33,848 nt of DNA, from assembly GCA_038251315.1 (NCBI GenBank), contig JBBSBK010000029.1, forward strand, positions 1-33,848. Direction: 5' to 3'. The notes beneath the pieces were generated by a model. The model was given only the letters and a program-made list of their open reading frames with translations, did no database searches and had not been told where the DNA came from. Each line of letters opens with the position of its first letter. The stretch's first letter is position 1. The DNA is from JBBKXP01 sp038251315 (GTDB taxonomy: Bacteria > Pseudomonadota > Alphaproteobacteria > Rhodobacterales > Rhodobacteraceae). The position numbers and the translations under genes were made by a program. Shown piece after piece: positions 7,488 to 16,324 of this stretch.

Positions 7488-8213
7488 TCATTTGGGCCCG
7501 CCGGCCCGCTTGACCAGATCGCGCATCAGTTTTTCCGATAGGGTAAAGTGGACGGCGGCAATGGCGGCGGCATCGTCGGCGCGCCGGTCCGTCACGGCGG
7601 TGACAAGGTCGCGATGCTGGGTGATAGCGATCTTGCGCACCGCGTTGGTATAGGGTTCGGCGCCAAGGTTCAGGCTGATCCTTGTGCGCAGGTCCATCGA
7701 GATGTCCAGCAGGATCGGGTTCTGCGTCGCCGTCGCGATGGCCCGATGCAGCGCCGCATCGGCGCGGCGCGAGGCGTCGTGATCGGGGGCGGCCAGATAG
7801 GCGGCAAGGGCGGCGTCGATGGCGACGACGTCGGCGCGGCGATGCCGCAGCGCAGCGGTGCGCGCGATCAGCGGTTCGATCAGCGTGCGGGCGTCGAAAA
7901 TCTGTTCGAACGCCACCCAGTTGTCGATCAACTGCCGCTGCACATGATCGCGCGACAGCGGCCCCCAGTCGGCGCGCACGAAATAGCCGCCGTTGCGTCC
8001 GCGCCGGACCTCAAGATAGCCCTCGGCGGTCAACTGCTTGAGCCCGTCGCGCACCGTGTTGCGCGACACGCCCAGCCGGTCGGCGAGTTCGCGTTCGGTG
8101 GGCAGTTGTTCGCCCGGCACGTAAAGGCCAAGCGCGACTGCTGTGACCAGACGATCAACCACAGCATCGGCGATCAGGCGGTTGACGATGGGCGCGCCAA
8201 GGTCGGCCTTCAC
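7488..8213 (-). CDS. GntR-family transcriptional regulator, FCD subfamily
   Basis: A 241-residue regulator. The N-terminal winged helix is complete: GEQLPTERELADRLGVSRNT at residues 34-53, then VRDGLKQLTAEGYLEVRRGRNGGYFV. The FCD effector domain follows (FDARTLIEPLIARTAALRH, ADAALHRAIATATQNPIL, ITQHRDLVTAV), with the acidic and histidine positions that usually bind a metal or carboxylate ligand. The start is GTG 8213, whose GTGA overlaps the TGA of the M20 peptidase gene; the frame stays open upstream only as a shadow of that gene. Coupled to the peptidase and divergent from the transporter, it most likely represses both units and responds to a peptide or amino-acid-like ligand. Confidence 0.88.
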   Translation of the reverse strand: MKADLGAPIVNRLIADAVVDRLVTAVALGLYVPGEQLPTERELADRLGVSRNTVRDGLKQLTAEGYLEVRRGRNGGYFVRADWGPLSRDHVQRQLIDNWVAFEQIFDARTLIEPLIARTAALRHRRADVVAIDAALAAYLAAPDHDASRRADAALHRAIATATQNPILLDISMDLRTRISLNLGAEPYTNAVRKIAITQHRDLVTAVTDRRADDAAAIAAVHFTLSEKLMRDLVKRAGGPK

Positions 8214-9466
8214 GCGGCTGCGCCGGGGCGAAAGCGCATGAGGATGAACCGCGCCAGCGTGCGGGCGGCGTCGACGATGCTTTGCAGATCGACTGATTCG
8301 TCGATGCCGTGCAGGTCGTGGCCAGTGGCCCCGAAACAGATCGCGGGGGTGGCAAATTCGTTCACGTAGATGCGGGCGTCGGTGGTGCTGCCAAGGGTGA
8401 TCGCCGCTGGTGCATGCCCGTGCACGGCGCGGTGCGCACTGGCCAGATCGCGGGCCAGGGGGCTGTCGTGGTCCAGCAGATAGCCACGGGCGCGCAGCCC
8501 GGTCAGCGTTACCTGCGGCTGGGCGGGGAAATCGGGGTCGGCGGCGGCGGCATCCGCGATTACCCGGCGCACCGCGGCTTCGGCCTGTTCGGGAGTCCAT
8601 GCGCGGGGATAACCAAGGCGGATGCCGAGCCGCGCACTGGTCGGCATGCTCGACGTCCAGTCGCCGGCGTTCAGCCGCCCAAGGTTGACGTTGTAGGGAT
8701 GCGCGTCGGTCGACATGCTGGGTTCGGGCGTGGTCCGCGCCAGATTTGCGGCCCAGTCGCGCAAGGCGGCGGTGATCCGCATCCCAAGGTCGATGGCATT
8801 TGTGCCCTGATGCGCAGATTCCGCGTGGCCCGACCGGGCAATGACAGTCACCTCGATCCAAAGCACGCCGACGCCGCCGATCAGCAGGTCGAGGTTTGTC
8901 GGCTCAAGCACTACGACCTCGGGCGCGATGGCCCCTTGCATCGCGGCGACAAGGGCGCCGTTGCCGCTGCATTCCTCTTCGACGACGGCGACAAAGCCGA
9001 TGCGCTGTTGGGAGAAAAGATCGGGCATGGTGTCGCGCAGCGCCCGCAACGCCAACGTCCCGACGGCAAAGCCGCTTTTCATATCGGCCGCGCCGCGTCC
9101 GTACATCCGCCCGTCGCGCATCTGCGGGTCGAACGGTGGCGAGGTCCAGAGTGTAAGAGTTTCGGCGGGCACCACATCCATGTGGCCGTGCAACAGCAGG
9201 TGCAGCGGTGCGTCGCCGGGACTGGTGGCCAGCACTTGATAGCGGTCGGTGTCGGTCGGCGCCACACCCGCGCGGGAGTCGCTGACGGGTCCACCGGCGA
9301 AGGGCAGGCGGGCCGTGGTCAGGCCAACCGATTCGGCCTCGAGGGCAAAGATGTCGAGGGCGGCGCGTTCGTTTCCGGTCAGACTTTGGACACGCACGAG
9401 GTTGGCGAGAAAGGTAAAAGCCGCCTCGGCCCCGGCGTCGATGGCCACGTCCAGATGGTTTGGCAC
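8210..9466 (-). CDS. M20-family metallopeptidase (ArgE/DapE/CPG2-like)
   Basis: A 418-residue cytoplasmic zinc amidohydrolase/peptidase. The motifs HGHMDVV (first metal ligand), MYGRGAADMKSG (bridging Asp) and VVEEECSGNGAL (catalytic Glu pair) are present. The dimerisation domain starts near GVLWIEVTVIARSGHAESAHQG, and the C-terminal metal histidine is in ATGHDLHGIDE. Members release amino acids from N-acyl amino acids or dipeptides. I chose GTG 9466, because GGAGG lies four bases upstream and the longer TTG start at 9478 would place that site inside the gene. It is the first gene of a leftward two-gene operon with the GntR regulator. Confidence 0.87.
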   Translation of the reverse strand: MPNHLDVAIDAGAEAAFTFLANLVRVQSLTGNERAALDIFALEAESVGLTTARLPFAGGPVSDSRAGVAPTDTDRYQVLATSPGDAPLHLLLHGHMDVVPAETLTLWTSPPFDPQMRDGRMYGRGAADMKSGFAVGTLALRALRDTMPDLFSQQRIGFVAVVEEECSGNGALVAAMQGAIAPEVVVLEPTNLDLLIGGVGVLWIEVTVIARSGHAESAHQGTNAIDLGMRITAALRDWAANLARTTPEPSMSTDAHPYNVNLGRLNAGDWTSSMPTSARLGIRLGYPRAWTPEQAEAAVRRVIADAAAADPDFPAQPQVTLTGLRARGYLLDHDSPLARDLASAHRAVHGHAPAAITLGSTTDARIYVNEFATPAICFGATGHDLHGIDESVDLQSIVDAARTLARFILMRFRPGAAA

Positions 9467-9490
9467 ATCCCCTCCCAAAGGTTTAATGTC

Positions 9491-9522
9491 TGATCCTTAT
9501 ACCAAATATCAGCATTTGTAAA
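9491..9522 (-). promoter_or_regulatory. Putative promoter and operator of the M20-gntR operon
   Basis: On the minus strand, TTTACA (9517-9522) and TATAAG (9496-9501) resemble -35 and -10 boxes with a short 15-base spacer, about 30 bases upstream of the GTG start. The -10 box sits inside an imperfect 21-base palindrome (9491-9511) with TGAT and ATCA ends, as expected of a GntR-type operator. The remaining bases to 9704 separate the two divergent units; a TTGACA at 9585 on the plus strand could belong to the rightward promoter, but no clear -10 follows it. Confidence 0.4.
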
Positions 9523-9704
9523 CGAAACGGCGGGCGCATGGTTGACGCTGGGTCAGGCACCCTTCCGCCGTCCGTGCGCACCGCTTGACAGTGCTGCGGA
9601 TTCCCGTCCAGCATCAGCCTTACGAAGTATTTTCACAACAACGCCGGACTGCCCAAAATCCGTCACGCGGGCGTCAATCCGGCAGGGTATCGAAGGGTCG
9701 TGAC

Positions 9705-10598
9705 ATGGAATCCATCGAAGGCTTTGCCGCGTTTCGTGACTGGAAAACGTGGTATCGGGTCACCGGCGATCTGGCGGCGGGCAAGACGCCGCTGGTGATC
9801 CTACATGGCGGGCCGGGTTGCACGCACGATTATGTCGACAGCTTTGCCGATCTGGCGGCGACGGGGCGGGCGGTGATCCATTACGACCAGATCGGCAACG
9901 GCAAATCGACGCATCTGCGCGACGCCGAACCGGGGTTCTGGACTGTCGATCTGTTTCTGGCCGAACTCGACAACCTGCTGGCGCATCTGGGGATTGCCGA
10001 CGATTACGCGGTGCTAGGCCAATCCTGGGGCGGGATGCTGGGGGCGGAACATGGCGTGCGGCGGCCAAAGGGGCTGCGCGCACTGGTGATCGCGGATTCG
10101 CCGGCCTCGATGGCGCTTTGGCTGGCCGAGGCGAACCGCCTGCGTGCAGAATTGCCGCCCGAGGTGCAGGCGGAGCTGCTGAAATACGAAGCCGCCGACG
10201 ATACCGACGACCCCGCCTATCAAAAGGCGGTGGATGTCTTTAACGCCCGCCACGTCTGTCGGGTGGTGCCGAACCCGCCCGAAGTGCAGCGCACCTTCGA
10301 TGCGATTGCCGACGATCCGACCGTCTATCACACGATGAACGGGCCCAGCGAATTTCACGTCATAGGCACCCTCAAGCACTGGAGCATCATCGACCGGCTG
10401 GACCGGATCGACGTGCCCACGCTGCTGATCTCGGGTGGCCACGACGAGGCGACCGAGGCTTGCGTGCAGCCCTTTGCCGACCGCATCCCGGACGTGCGCT
10501 GGCGGATTTTCGACGAGTCGAGCCACATGCCGCATGTCGAGGAGCGGGCGGACTGCATGCAGGTCGTGGGCGACTTTCTTGACAGCACCGAAGATTAA
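9705..10598 (+). CDS. Alpha/beta hydrolase, proline iminopeptidase family (S33)
   Basis: A 297-residue hydrolase. HGGPG at residues 34-38 forms the oxyanion hole. The nucleophile is Ser107 in GQSWGG, and the acid and base are probably D247 (SGGHDEA) and H274 (SSHMPHVEE). A helical cap lies between residues about 130 and 230. S33 enzymes remove N-terminal proline or related residues from peptides, or cleave amino-acid amides and esters. ATG 9705 gives the normal family N-terminus; a longer TTG reading from 9585 has no such homology. It heads the rightward operon, 25 bases before the substrate-binding-protein gene, so it should process what that transporter imports. Confidence 0.87.
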   Translation: MESIEGFAAFRDWKTWYRVTGDLAAGKTPLVILHGGPGCTHDYVDSFADLAATGRAVIHYDQIGNGKSTHLRDAEPGFWTVDLFLAELDNLLAHLGIADDYAVLGQSWGGMLGAEHGVRRPKGLRALVIADSPASMALWLAEANRLRAELPPEVQAELLKYEAADDTDDPAYQKAVDVFNARHVCRVVPNPPEVQRTFDAIADDPTVYHTMNGPSEFHVIGTLKHWSIIDRLDRIDVPTLLISGGHDEATEACVQPFADRIPDVRWRIFDESSHMPHVEERADCMQVVGDFLDSTED

Positions 10599-10623
10599 CC
10601 GACCAACCTAAGGGGATGAAACG

Positions 10624-12303
10624 ATGACCAAATGGACCAGACGCGCGAGTTTGACCGGGGCGGCGGCGCTGCTTTCGGCAACGGCGATCAGTGCCAGCGC
10701 CCAAAGCCGGGACGAGATGATGGCGGCACATCGCGGCGGTGAAATCCGCCTTGTCGCGGCAGCGGCGGGCGGCACCATCGACCCGCACATCAACTATACG
10801 CTGCAATACTGGCAGCTTTTCTATTTCCTCTACGACGGTCTTGTGACCTTCAAGCGGGTCGGGGGCGCCGGCGCGGGTGAGGTCGTTCCCGATCTGGCCG
10901 AAGCCATGCCCGAGGTCAGTGCGGACGGGCTGACCTATACCTTCAAACTGCGCAATGGTCTGAAATTCTCAGACGGGTCCGACGTTGGCGTCGATGACGT
11001 GGTGGCGTCGTTCCAGCGCATCTTCAAGGTGTCCGGGCCGACGGCAGGCACGTTCTACAACGGCATCGTCGGGGCCGAGGCCTGCATTACGTCGCCCGCC
11101 GACTGCACGCTCGATGGCGGCATTTCGGGCGATCGGTCGACGAACACGGTCACGATCACGCTGACCGCGCCCGACCCGGAATTCTTGTTCAAGATCGCGG
11201 TGCCGCATGCGTCGGTGCTGCCCGCCGACGCGCCGTTGCAGGATGCTGGCGTCACGCCGATCCCCGGCACCGGGCCGTATATGTTCGAAAGCTACAATCC
11301 GAACGAAAGCCTGATGATGGTGCGCAACCCCAACTTTACCGAATGGAGCGTCGATGCGCAGCCTGACGGTTACGCCGATTCCATCGTCTTTGATTTCGGC
11401 CTGACCGCCGAGGCGCAGGTGACGGCGGTGCAGAACGGGCAGGCCGACTGGATGTTCGATCAGCCGCCGACTGACCGGCTGTCCGAGATCGGCACGCAGA
11501 ACGCCGAGCAGGTTCACGTCAACACGCTGACCGCGTTCTGGTATGCGCCGCTGAACGTCAATCTGCCGCCCTTCGATGATGTGCGGGTGCGTCAGGCGGT
11601 CAACTACGCCGTGGACCGCGACGCGCTGGTCGGAATCTTTGGCGGTCCGGTGTTGGCGCAGCCGGTCTGCACCATCCTGCCGCCGGAATTTCCGGGCCAC
11701 GCGGATCACTGCGACTATACCCTGAACCCCGGCACGGAATGGTCTGCGCCAGATATGGACAAGGCGCTGGCGCTGGTCGCTGAGTCCGGCACCGCCGGGC
11801 AGAAGGTGACGATTGTGGTCGACGACACCAGCGTCATGCGCGACGTCGGCACATACCTGCAATCCCTGCTGACCGATCTTGGCTATGACGCCTCGGTCAA
11901 CTCGATCTCGGGGAACATCCAGTTCACCTATATCCAGAACACCAACAATCAGGTGCAGATGAGTGTGTCGCAGTGGTATCAGGATTACCCTGCAGCCTCG
12001 AACTTTCTCAACGTGCTATTAAGCTGTGCGTCGTTCCACCCTGGATCCGATGCATCGGTCAATATCTCGGGCTACTGTAACCCCGATATCGATGCACGGA
12101 TGCAGGCGGCGATGCAACTGGCAACAACGGACCCAGACGCCGCCAACGCCGACTGGGCCAAGATCGACCAGGATATGATGGCGGATGCCCCAATGGTGCC
12201 GCTGTTTACGCCCAAGCACGTCGATTTCGTGTCGGCGCGGCTGGGGAATTTCCTGTTCTCGCCACAGCATCAATGGCTGATGTCGCAGTCTTGGGTGCAG
12301 TAG
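10624..12303 (+). CDS. Peptide ABC transporter substrate-binding protein (SBP family 5)
   Basis: A 559-residue periplasmic binding protein of the DppA/OppA type. The signal peptide has a twin-arginine look (TRRASLTGAAALLSATAISASA, with RR before the hydrophobic core) and is cut near SASAQS. The family pattern follows: RLVAAAAGGTIDPHINYTLQ, LAEAMPEVSADGLTYTFKLR, GTGPYMFESYNPNESLMMVRNPNF and VRQAVNYAVDRDALV. Cysteines in the C-terminal lobe (LLSCASFHPG, SGYCNPDID) may pair. AAGGGG precedes the ATG. It is the first transporter gene of the cluster and determines substrate choice, which is probably a short peptide or modified peptide; the exact ligand cannot be read from the sequence. Confidence 0.9.
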   Translation: MTKWTRRASLTGAAALLSATAISASAQSRDEMMAAHRGGEIRLVAAAAGGTIDPHINYTLQYWQLFYFLYDGLVTFKRVGGAGAGEVVPDLAEAMPEVSADGLTYTFKLRNGLKFSDGSDVGVDDVVASFQRIFKVSGPTAGTFYNGIVGAEACITSPADCTLDGGISGDRSTNTVTITLTAPDPEFLFKIAVPHASVLPADAPLQDAGVTPIPGTGPYMFESYNPNESLMMVRNPNFTEWSVDAQPDGYADSIVFDFGLTAEAQVTAVQNGQADWMFDQPPTDRLSEIGTQNAEQVHVNTLTAFWYAPLNVNLPPFDDVRVRQAVNYAVDRDALVGIFGGPVLAQPVCTILPPEFPGHADHCDYTLNPGTEWSAPDMDKALALVAESGTAGQKVTIVVDDTSVMRDVGTYLQSLLTDLGYDASVNSISGNIQFTYIQNTNNQVQMSVSQWYQDYPAASNFLNVLLSCASFHPGSDASVNISGYCNPDIDARMQAAMQLATTDPDAANADWAKIDQDMMADAPMVPLFTPKHVDFVSARLGNFLFSPQHQWLMSQSWVQ

Positions 12304-12337
12304 TGCGGGTGCCTGCGCGGGTTGGGCGGCGCAGGCG

Positions 12338-13381
12338 ATGAGCCTGCCCGCCGACAGCAACCAGGCCGCCGCCAGCCCCGTCGCCGCGCGGCATCTGGCG
12401 GCGGTGTCAGCGCGCGGACCCTGGGCGTTGGCCTTTCGGCGGCTGCGGCGCAACCGCTCTGCCGTGGCGTCAGTCGTCGTGCTGCTGATCGTGGTCCTGC
12501 TGACGCTGCTGGCCCCGGTCTATGCGGATTATCTGGGCGTCGATCCGTTCCGGTCGAACCTGCGCGGCCAGATCGAAATCGGCGGCGAGGCGGTCGCGGT
12601 CATGCAGCAATCCACCACCGGTCTGGGGCTTGGCGTCACCCCCATTGGACCGACGTGGAACCCGGCCGGCTACATGCTCGGTGCCGACAATCAGGGGCGC
12701 GACGTGGCGGCGCGGCTGCTGTACGGCGGGCGCAATTCGCTGCTGATCGCCGGAGCGGCGACGGCAATCTGCCTTGTGCTGGCGACCCTTGTCGGCATCG
12801 TCGCGGGGTTTCTGGGCGGCGTCGTGGATATGGTGCTCAGCCGGATCCTCGACGTGCTTTGGGCGTTTCCAGTTTACCTGCTGGCCATCTCGCTGTCTAT
12901 CGTGCTGCTGACCAGCACCATCGACCTTGGGATTGTCACGATCACCGCAGGCAGTCTTGCGCTGCCGATCTTTATCATAGGGATCATCTACGTGCCTTAC
13001 GTCGCCCGCCCCGTGCGGGCCCGCGTCCTGACGCTGCGCCAAAGCGAATTCGTGCTGGCCGCAGTGGGTCTCGGCCTGCCGACGCAGCGCATCCTGCGGC
13101 ACGACATCCTGCCCAACCTGATGCCGACGATCATCGTTTTCGTGCCGATCCTGCTAGCGCTGGCGATCGTCACCGAATCGGCGCTGTCTTATCTGTCGAT
13201 CGGGGTGCAGCCGCCCGATGCAAGCTGGGGAACGATCATTCAGGACGGGCAGTCGCTGCTGTATTCCCGCCCCGCCGTGGCACTGGCCCCCGGCATCGCC
13301 ATTGTCATAACCGTGCTGGCGCTGAACGTGCTGGGTGACGCGGTGCGCGATGCGCTGGACCCGCGCGGGCAGGTGCGCTGA
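12338..13381 (+). CDS. Peptide ABC transporter permease, DppC type
   Basis: A 347-residue inner-membrane permease. The N-terminal cytoplasmic tail (WALAFRRLRRNRSAVASVV) leads into helix 1, followed by a periplasmic loop. The DppC pattern GADNQGRDVAARLLYGGRNSLLI opens the transport domain. The EAA loop that docks with the ATPase is visible in the stretch SEFVLAAVGLGLPTQRILRH followed by DILPNL. The protein ends with the usual GDAVRDALDPRGQVR. In this cluster the DppC-like gene precedes the DppB-like gene, the reverse of the common Dpp order. The start is ATG 12338, 34 bases after the binding-protein stop; a parallel frame from 12322 is a shadow. Confidence 0.88.
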   Translation: MSLPADSNQAAASPVAARHLAAVSARGPWALAFRRLRRNRSAVASVVVLLIVVLLTLLAPVYADYLGVDPFRSNLRGQIEIGGEAVAVMQQSTTGLGLGVTPIGPTWNPAGYMLGADNQGRDVAARLLYGGRNSLLIAGAATAICLVLATLVGIVAGFLGGVVDMVLSRILDVLWAFPVYLLAISLSIVLLTSTIDLGIVTITAGSLALPIFIIGIIYVPYVARPVRARVLTLRQSEFVLAAVGLGLPTQRILRHDILPNLMPTIIVFVPILLALAIVTESALSYLSIGVQPPDASWGTIIQDGQSLLYSRPAVALAPGIAIVITVLALNVLGDAVRDALDPRGQVR

Positions 13382-14349
13382 TGCTGGCGACGGTGCTGGC
13401 GCGGCTGGCGCAGATGATATTTGTGATGTTCGGCATTTCGGTGCTGGTCTTCCTGATCTTCTTTGCCACGCCGGGATCGGACCCGGCGGCGCGGATCGCC
13501 GGGCGCAACGCCGCGCCGGAAACCGTGGAACAAATTCGCCGCGAATTCGGGTTCGACCGGTCGCTGCCGGTGCAATACGCCGTGATGATGAAGCGGCTGT
13601 TCGTGACCCGCGACCTCACGTCGTTCGTCAATCGCGGGCAAAAGGTGATCCCGCAGGTACTTGACGCCGTCCCCGCGACGCTGTCGCTGGTGGCGGGGGC
13701 GGCGGTGCTGTGGGTCATAGGGTCGCTGTTCGTCGGCGTCGTGGCGGCGGCGATGCGCGATACCGTTGTCGACCGGGGCCTGATGATCCTGTCATTGATC
13801 GGGATTTCCATGCCGGTGTTCTGGCTGGGCGAGGTGATGAACCTGCTGAGCCAAAGCCGGTTTCACGACACCTGGCTGTTTTCCTGGGTGCCTGGCCTTG
13901 GTTATGTGCCGCTTAGCGAAAGTGTCGGCGGCTGGTTCAAGGCGCTGGTGATCCCCTGGATCACGCTTGCGGTCCTTTATATCGGCATCTACGGGCGCAT
14001 CCTGCGGGCCAACCTGATCGAGGCCTATTCCGAAGATTACATCCGGACCGCCCGCGCCAAGGGTCTGTCGCCCACCCGCATCATGCTGCGTCACGCGCTC
14101 CGCACCTCGCTTTTGCCGTTCGTGACGATGTTCGGCCTTGATTTTGGCGCGCTGGTCGGTGGTGCGGCGCTGCTGACCGAGGTGGTGTTCGGGTTGAACG
14201 GTGTCGGACGGCTGACATTTCATGCGTTGCAGAACCTCGACCTGCCGGTGATCCTTGCCACAGTGATCTATGCGTCGTTCTTTGTTGTCGCCGCAAATGC
14301 GGTGGTCGATATGCTGTATGCCGTAATCGACCCACGGGTGCGCAAATGA
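13381..14349 (+). CDS. Peptide ABC transporter permease, DppB type
   Basis: A 322-residue permease, the partner of the preceding DppC-type protein. It starts with the family opening MLATVLARLAQMIFVMFGISVLVFLIFF and carries GISMPVFWLGEVMNLL. The EAA loop reads SEDYIRTARAKGLSPTRIML, then RHALRTSLLP. The end is the typical VDMLYAVIDPRVRK. Its ATG shares a base with the upstream TGA (TGATG), which couples translation. A large periplasmic loop lies after helix 1, where DppB proteins contact the binding protein. Confidence 0.9.
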   Translation: MLATVLARLAQMIFVMFGISVLVFLIFFATPGSDPAARIAGRNAAPETVEQIRREFGFDRSLPVQYAVMMKRLFVTRDLTSFVNRGQKVIPQVLDAVPATLSLVAGAAVLWVIGSLFVGVVAAAMRDTVVDRGLMILSLIGISMPVFWLGEVMNLLSQSRFHDTWLFSWVPGLGYVPLSESVGGWFKALVIPWITLAVLYIGIYGRILRANLIEAYSEDYIRTARAKGLSPTRIMLRHALRTSLLPFVTMFGLDFGALVGGAALLTEVVFGLNGVGRLTFHALQNLDLPVILATVIYASFFVVAANAVVDMLYAVIDPRVRK

Positions 14350-15344
14350 CGCTGCTTGACGTCAACGATCTGCGCGTCAGCTTTGCCTCGGAACGCGGGC
14401 CGCTTACCGTGGTGCATGACGTGTCGTTCACCGTCGGCACCGGCGAGGTGCTGGGAATCGTCGGCGAAAGCGGGTCGGGCAAGACGGTGTCGCTGCTGTC
14501 GGTGCTGGGGCTGTTGGACAAGCGGGTGACGACGGTGACCGGGCAGGTGTCGTTCCGGGACCAGTCGCTGCTGGACCTGCCCGACCGCGAAATGCGCAAG
14601 ATCCGGGGCCGCGACATCGCGCTGATTTCGCAGGATCCGATGACGGCGCTGACCCCGGTGCATACGATCGGCGCCCAGATCGCCGAACAGATCCGGGCGC
14701 ATGAGGATGTGAGCCGCAAGGCCGTCCGCGCCCGCGCGGTGGAATTGTTGCGCGATGTGCGGATTCCCGCGCCCGAACAGGCGCTGGACCGTTTCCCGCA
14801 CGAGTTGTCAGGCGGGATGCGCCAGCGCGTCGCCATCGCCATGGCGCTGTCGTGCAACCCCGCACTGGTGGTTGCGGACGAACCGACGACGGCGCTGGAT
14901 ACCACGGTGCAGGCGCAGGTACTGGACCTGCTGCGGGCGCTGCGGCAAAGCCACGGATCGTCGGTCGTGCTGATCACGCACGACATGGGCGTGGTGGCGG
15001 AAATGGCCGACCGGGTGGCGGTCATGTATGCGGGCCGGGTGGTCGAGACCGGACCGGTCGCGGATGTGTTCAACGATCCGTGGCACCCCTACACTTGGGG
15101 GTTGCTCGCGTCGATTCCGCCGCTGACCGGGCCACGGCAGGGGCGGCTTTATTCGATACCGGGGATGCCGCCCGCGCCCGGCACGGCGCTGCCCGGCTGC
15201 GCCTATGCCGCGCGATGCCCCTCGGCGATGCCGATCTGCCAGACGCCGCCGCCCGAACAAGGCGACGGCGCACATCGGGCGCTGTGCTTTCTTGACGCCG
15301 GTCAGCGGGCAAAGGCGCGGCCAAAGGCGGGGGCGCTGGCATGA
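14346..15344 (+). CDS. Peptide ABC transporter ATP-binding protein, DppD type
   Basis: A 332-residue ATPase. Walker A is GESGSGKT at residues 40-47, the Q-loop lies in LISQDPM, and the signature LSGGMRQ is at 154-160. Walker B VVADEP is at about 175-180 and the switch histidine is in LITHD. The C-terminal oligopeptide-transporter extension contains cysteines (PGCAYAARCPSAMPICQ), as in DppD/OppD proteins, where this region can carry an iron-sulfur cluster. The gene overlaps its neighbours by 4 bases at both ends (ATGA). It should form a heterodimer with the next gene product and power the two permeases. Confidence 0.92.
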   Translation: MTLLDVNDLRVSFASERGPLTVVHDVSFTVGTGEVLGIVGESGSGKTVSLLSVLGLLDKRVTTVTGQVSFRDQSLLDLPDREMRKIRGRDIALISQDPMTALTPVHTIGAQIAEQIRAHEDVSRKAVRARAVELLRDVRIPAPEQALDRFPHELSGGMRQRVAIAMALSCNPALVVADEPTTALDTTVQAQVLDLLRALRQSHGSSVVLITHDMGVVAEMADRVAVMYAGRVVETGPVADVFNDPWHPYTWGLLASIPPLTGPRQGRLYSIPGMPPAPGTALPGCAYAARCPSAMPICQTPPPEQGDGAHRALCFLDAGQRAKARPKAGALA

Positions 15345-16324
15345 CCCCGCTGATCGCCGCCCGCAAACTGTCCTGCGACTTTGCGGTCGGGCGTAGCTGG
15401 ATACCGGGCAGCGGCCAGACCCTGCGCGCCGTCGATGCTATCGACCTCGAGGTGCAGCGCGGCGAAACGCTGGGCCTCGTCGGGGAAAGCGGGTCGGGCA
15501 AATCGACGCTGGGACGCTGCATGACGCGGTTGCTCAAGGTCTCGGACGGGCAGGTGATGTTCGACGGACAGGATGTGACCGCGCTGACGGGTCGTGCGTT
15601 GCGTCCGTTCCGGCGGCGGGTGCAGATGATCTTTCAGGATCCGTCGTCGTCGCTCAATCCGCAGCGACGGGTGGGCGACATTCTGTCTGAACCGCCAGCG
15701 GTTCACGGCATCCGGGCAAGGGCCGACATCCCGACGCGGCTGGCCGAACTGATGGACCTCGTCGGGTTGCCCGCAGAGGCGCTGCGCCGGTTCCCGCACG
15801 AATTTTCCGGCGGCCAGCGGCAGCGGATCGGTATCGCCCGTGCGTTGGCGATGGAACCCGACCTGATAATCGCCGACGAACCGGTATCGGCGCTGGACGT
15901 GTCGGTGCAGGCGCAGATCGTCAACCTGTTCGCCGACCTGCGCGAACGGCTGTCGCTGACCTATCTCATCATCGCCCACGATCTGGGCGTGGTGCGGCAG
16001 GTGTCGGACCGGGTCGCGATCATGTATCTGGGGTCGATCATGGAAACCGGCGCGACCGATCCGGTGTTCGACAGGCCCGCGCATCCCTATACCAAGGCGC
16101 TGATTTCGGCAATTCCGGTGCCCGTGATCGACCCTGAGGCGCGACGCAGAAGGATCGTTCTGACCGGCGAAGTGCCCAGCCCGACTAATCCGCCGAAGGG
16201 TTGCAAATTCGTGACCCGCTGCCCTATTGCCCAGGATCTGTGCCACGCACAGCGCCCGGTGCTGCGTACCCTCGACGACGGGCGCAACGTCGCCTGCCAT
16301 TTTCCATTGACGGACACGCCATGA
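15341..16324 (+). CDS. Peptide ABC transporter ATP-binding protein, DppF type
   Basis: A 327-residue ATPase. Walker A GESGSGKST is at residues 48-56, the Q-loop is in MIFQDP, and the signature is FSGGQRQR instead of the usual LSGGQ. Walker B IIADEP and the H-loop IAHD are intact. The insertion WIPGSGQTLRAVDAIDLEV near residue 20 is usual in DppF proteins. The C-terminal cysteine region (GCKFVTRCPIAQDLCHAQ) is present. ATG 15341 overlaps the previous stop, and the stop overlaps the start of the amidohydrolase (ATGA), so the whole operon from 13381 to 18030 is translationally linked. Confidence 0.92.
   Translation: MTPLIAARKLSCDFAVGRSWIPGSGQTLRAVDAIDLEVQRGETLGLVGESGSGKSTLGRCMTRLLKVSDGQVMFDGQDVTALTGRALRPFRRRVQMIFQDPSSSLNPQRRVGDILSEPPAVHGIRARADIPTRLAELMDLVGLPAEALRRFPHEFSGGQRQRIGIARALAMEPDLIIADEPVSALDVSVQAQIVNLFADLRERLSLTYLIIAHDLGVVRQVSDRVAIMYLGSIMETGATDPVFDRPAHPYTKALISAIPVPVIDPEARRRRIVLTGEVPSPTNPPKGCKFVTRCPIAQDLCHAQRPVLRTLDDGRNVACHFPLTDTP

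Noticed and set aside
7488..8861. A 457-codon reading of the gntR gene extending upstream
   Set aside because: The extra N-terminal part lies inside the M20 gene in another frame and has no homology; the GTG at 8213 overlaps the M20 stop and gives a normal GntR start.
8309..9493. Long open frame (394 codons) on the plus strand opposite the M20 peptidase gene
   Set aside because: It is an antisense shadow in GC-rich DNA; the peptidase frame has all metal motifs, and this one has none.
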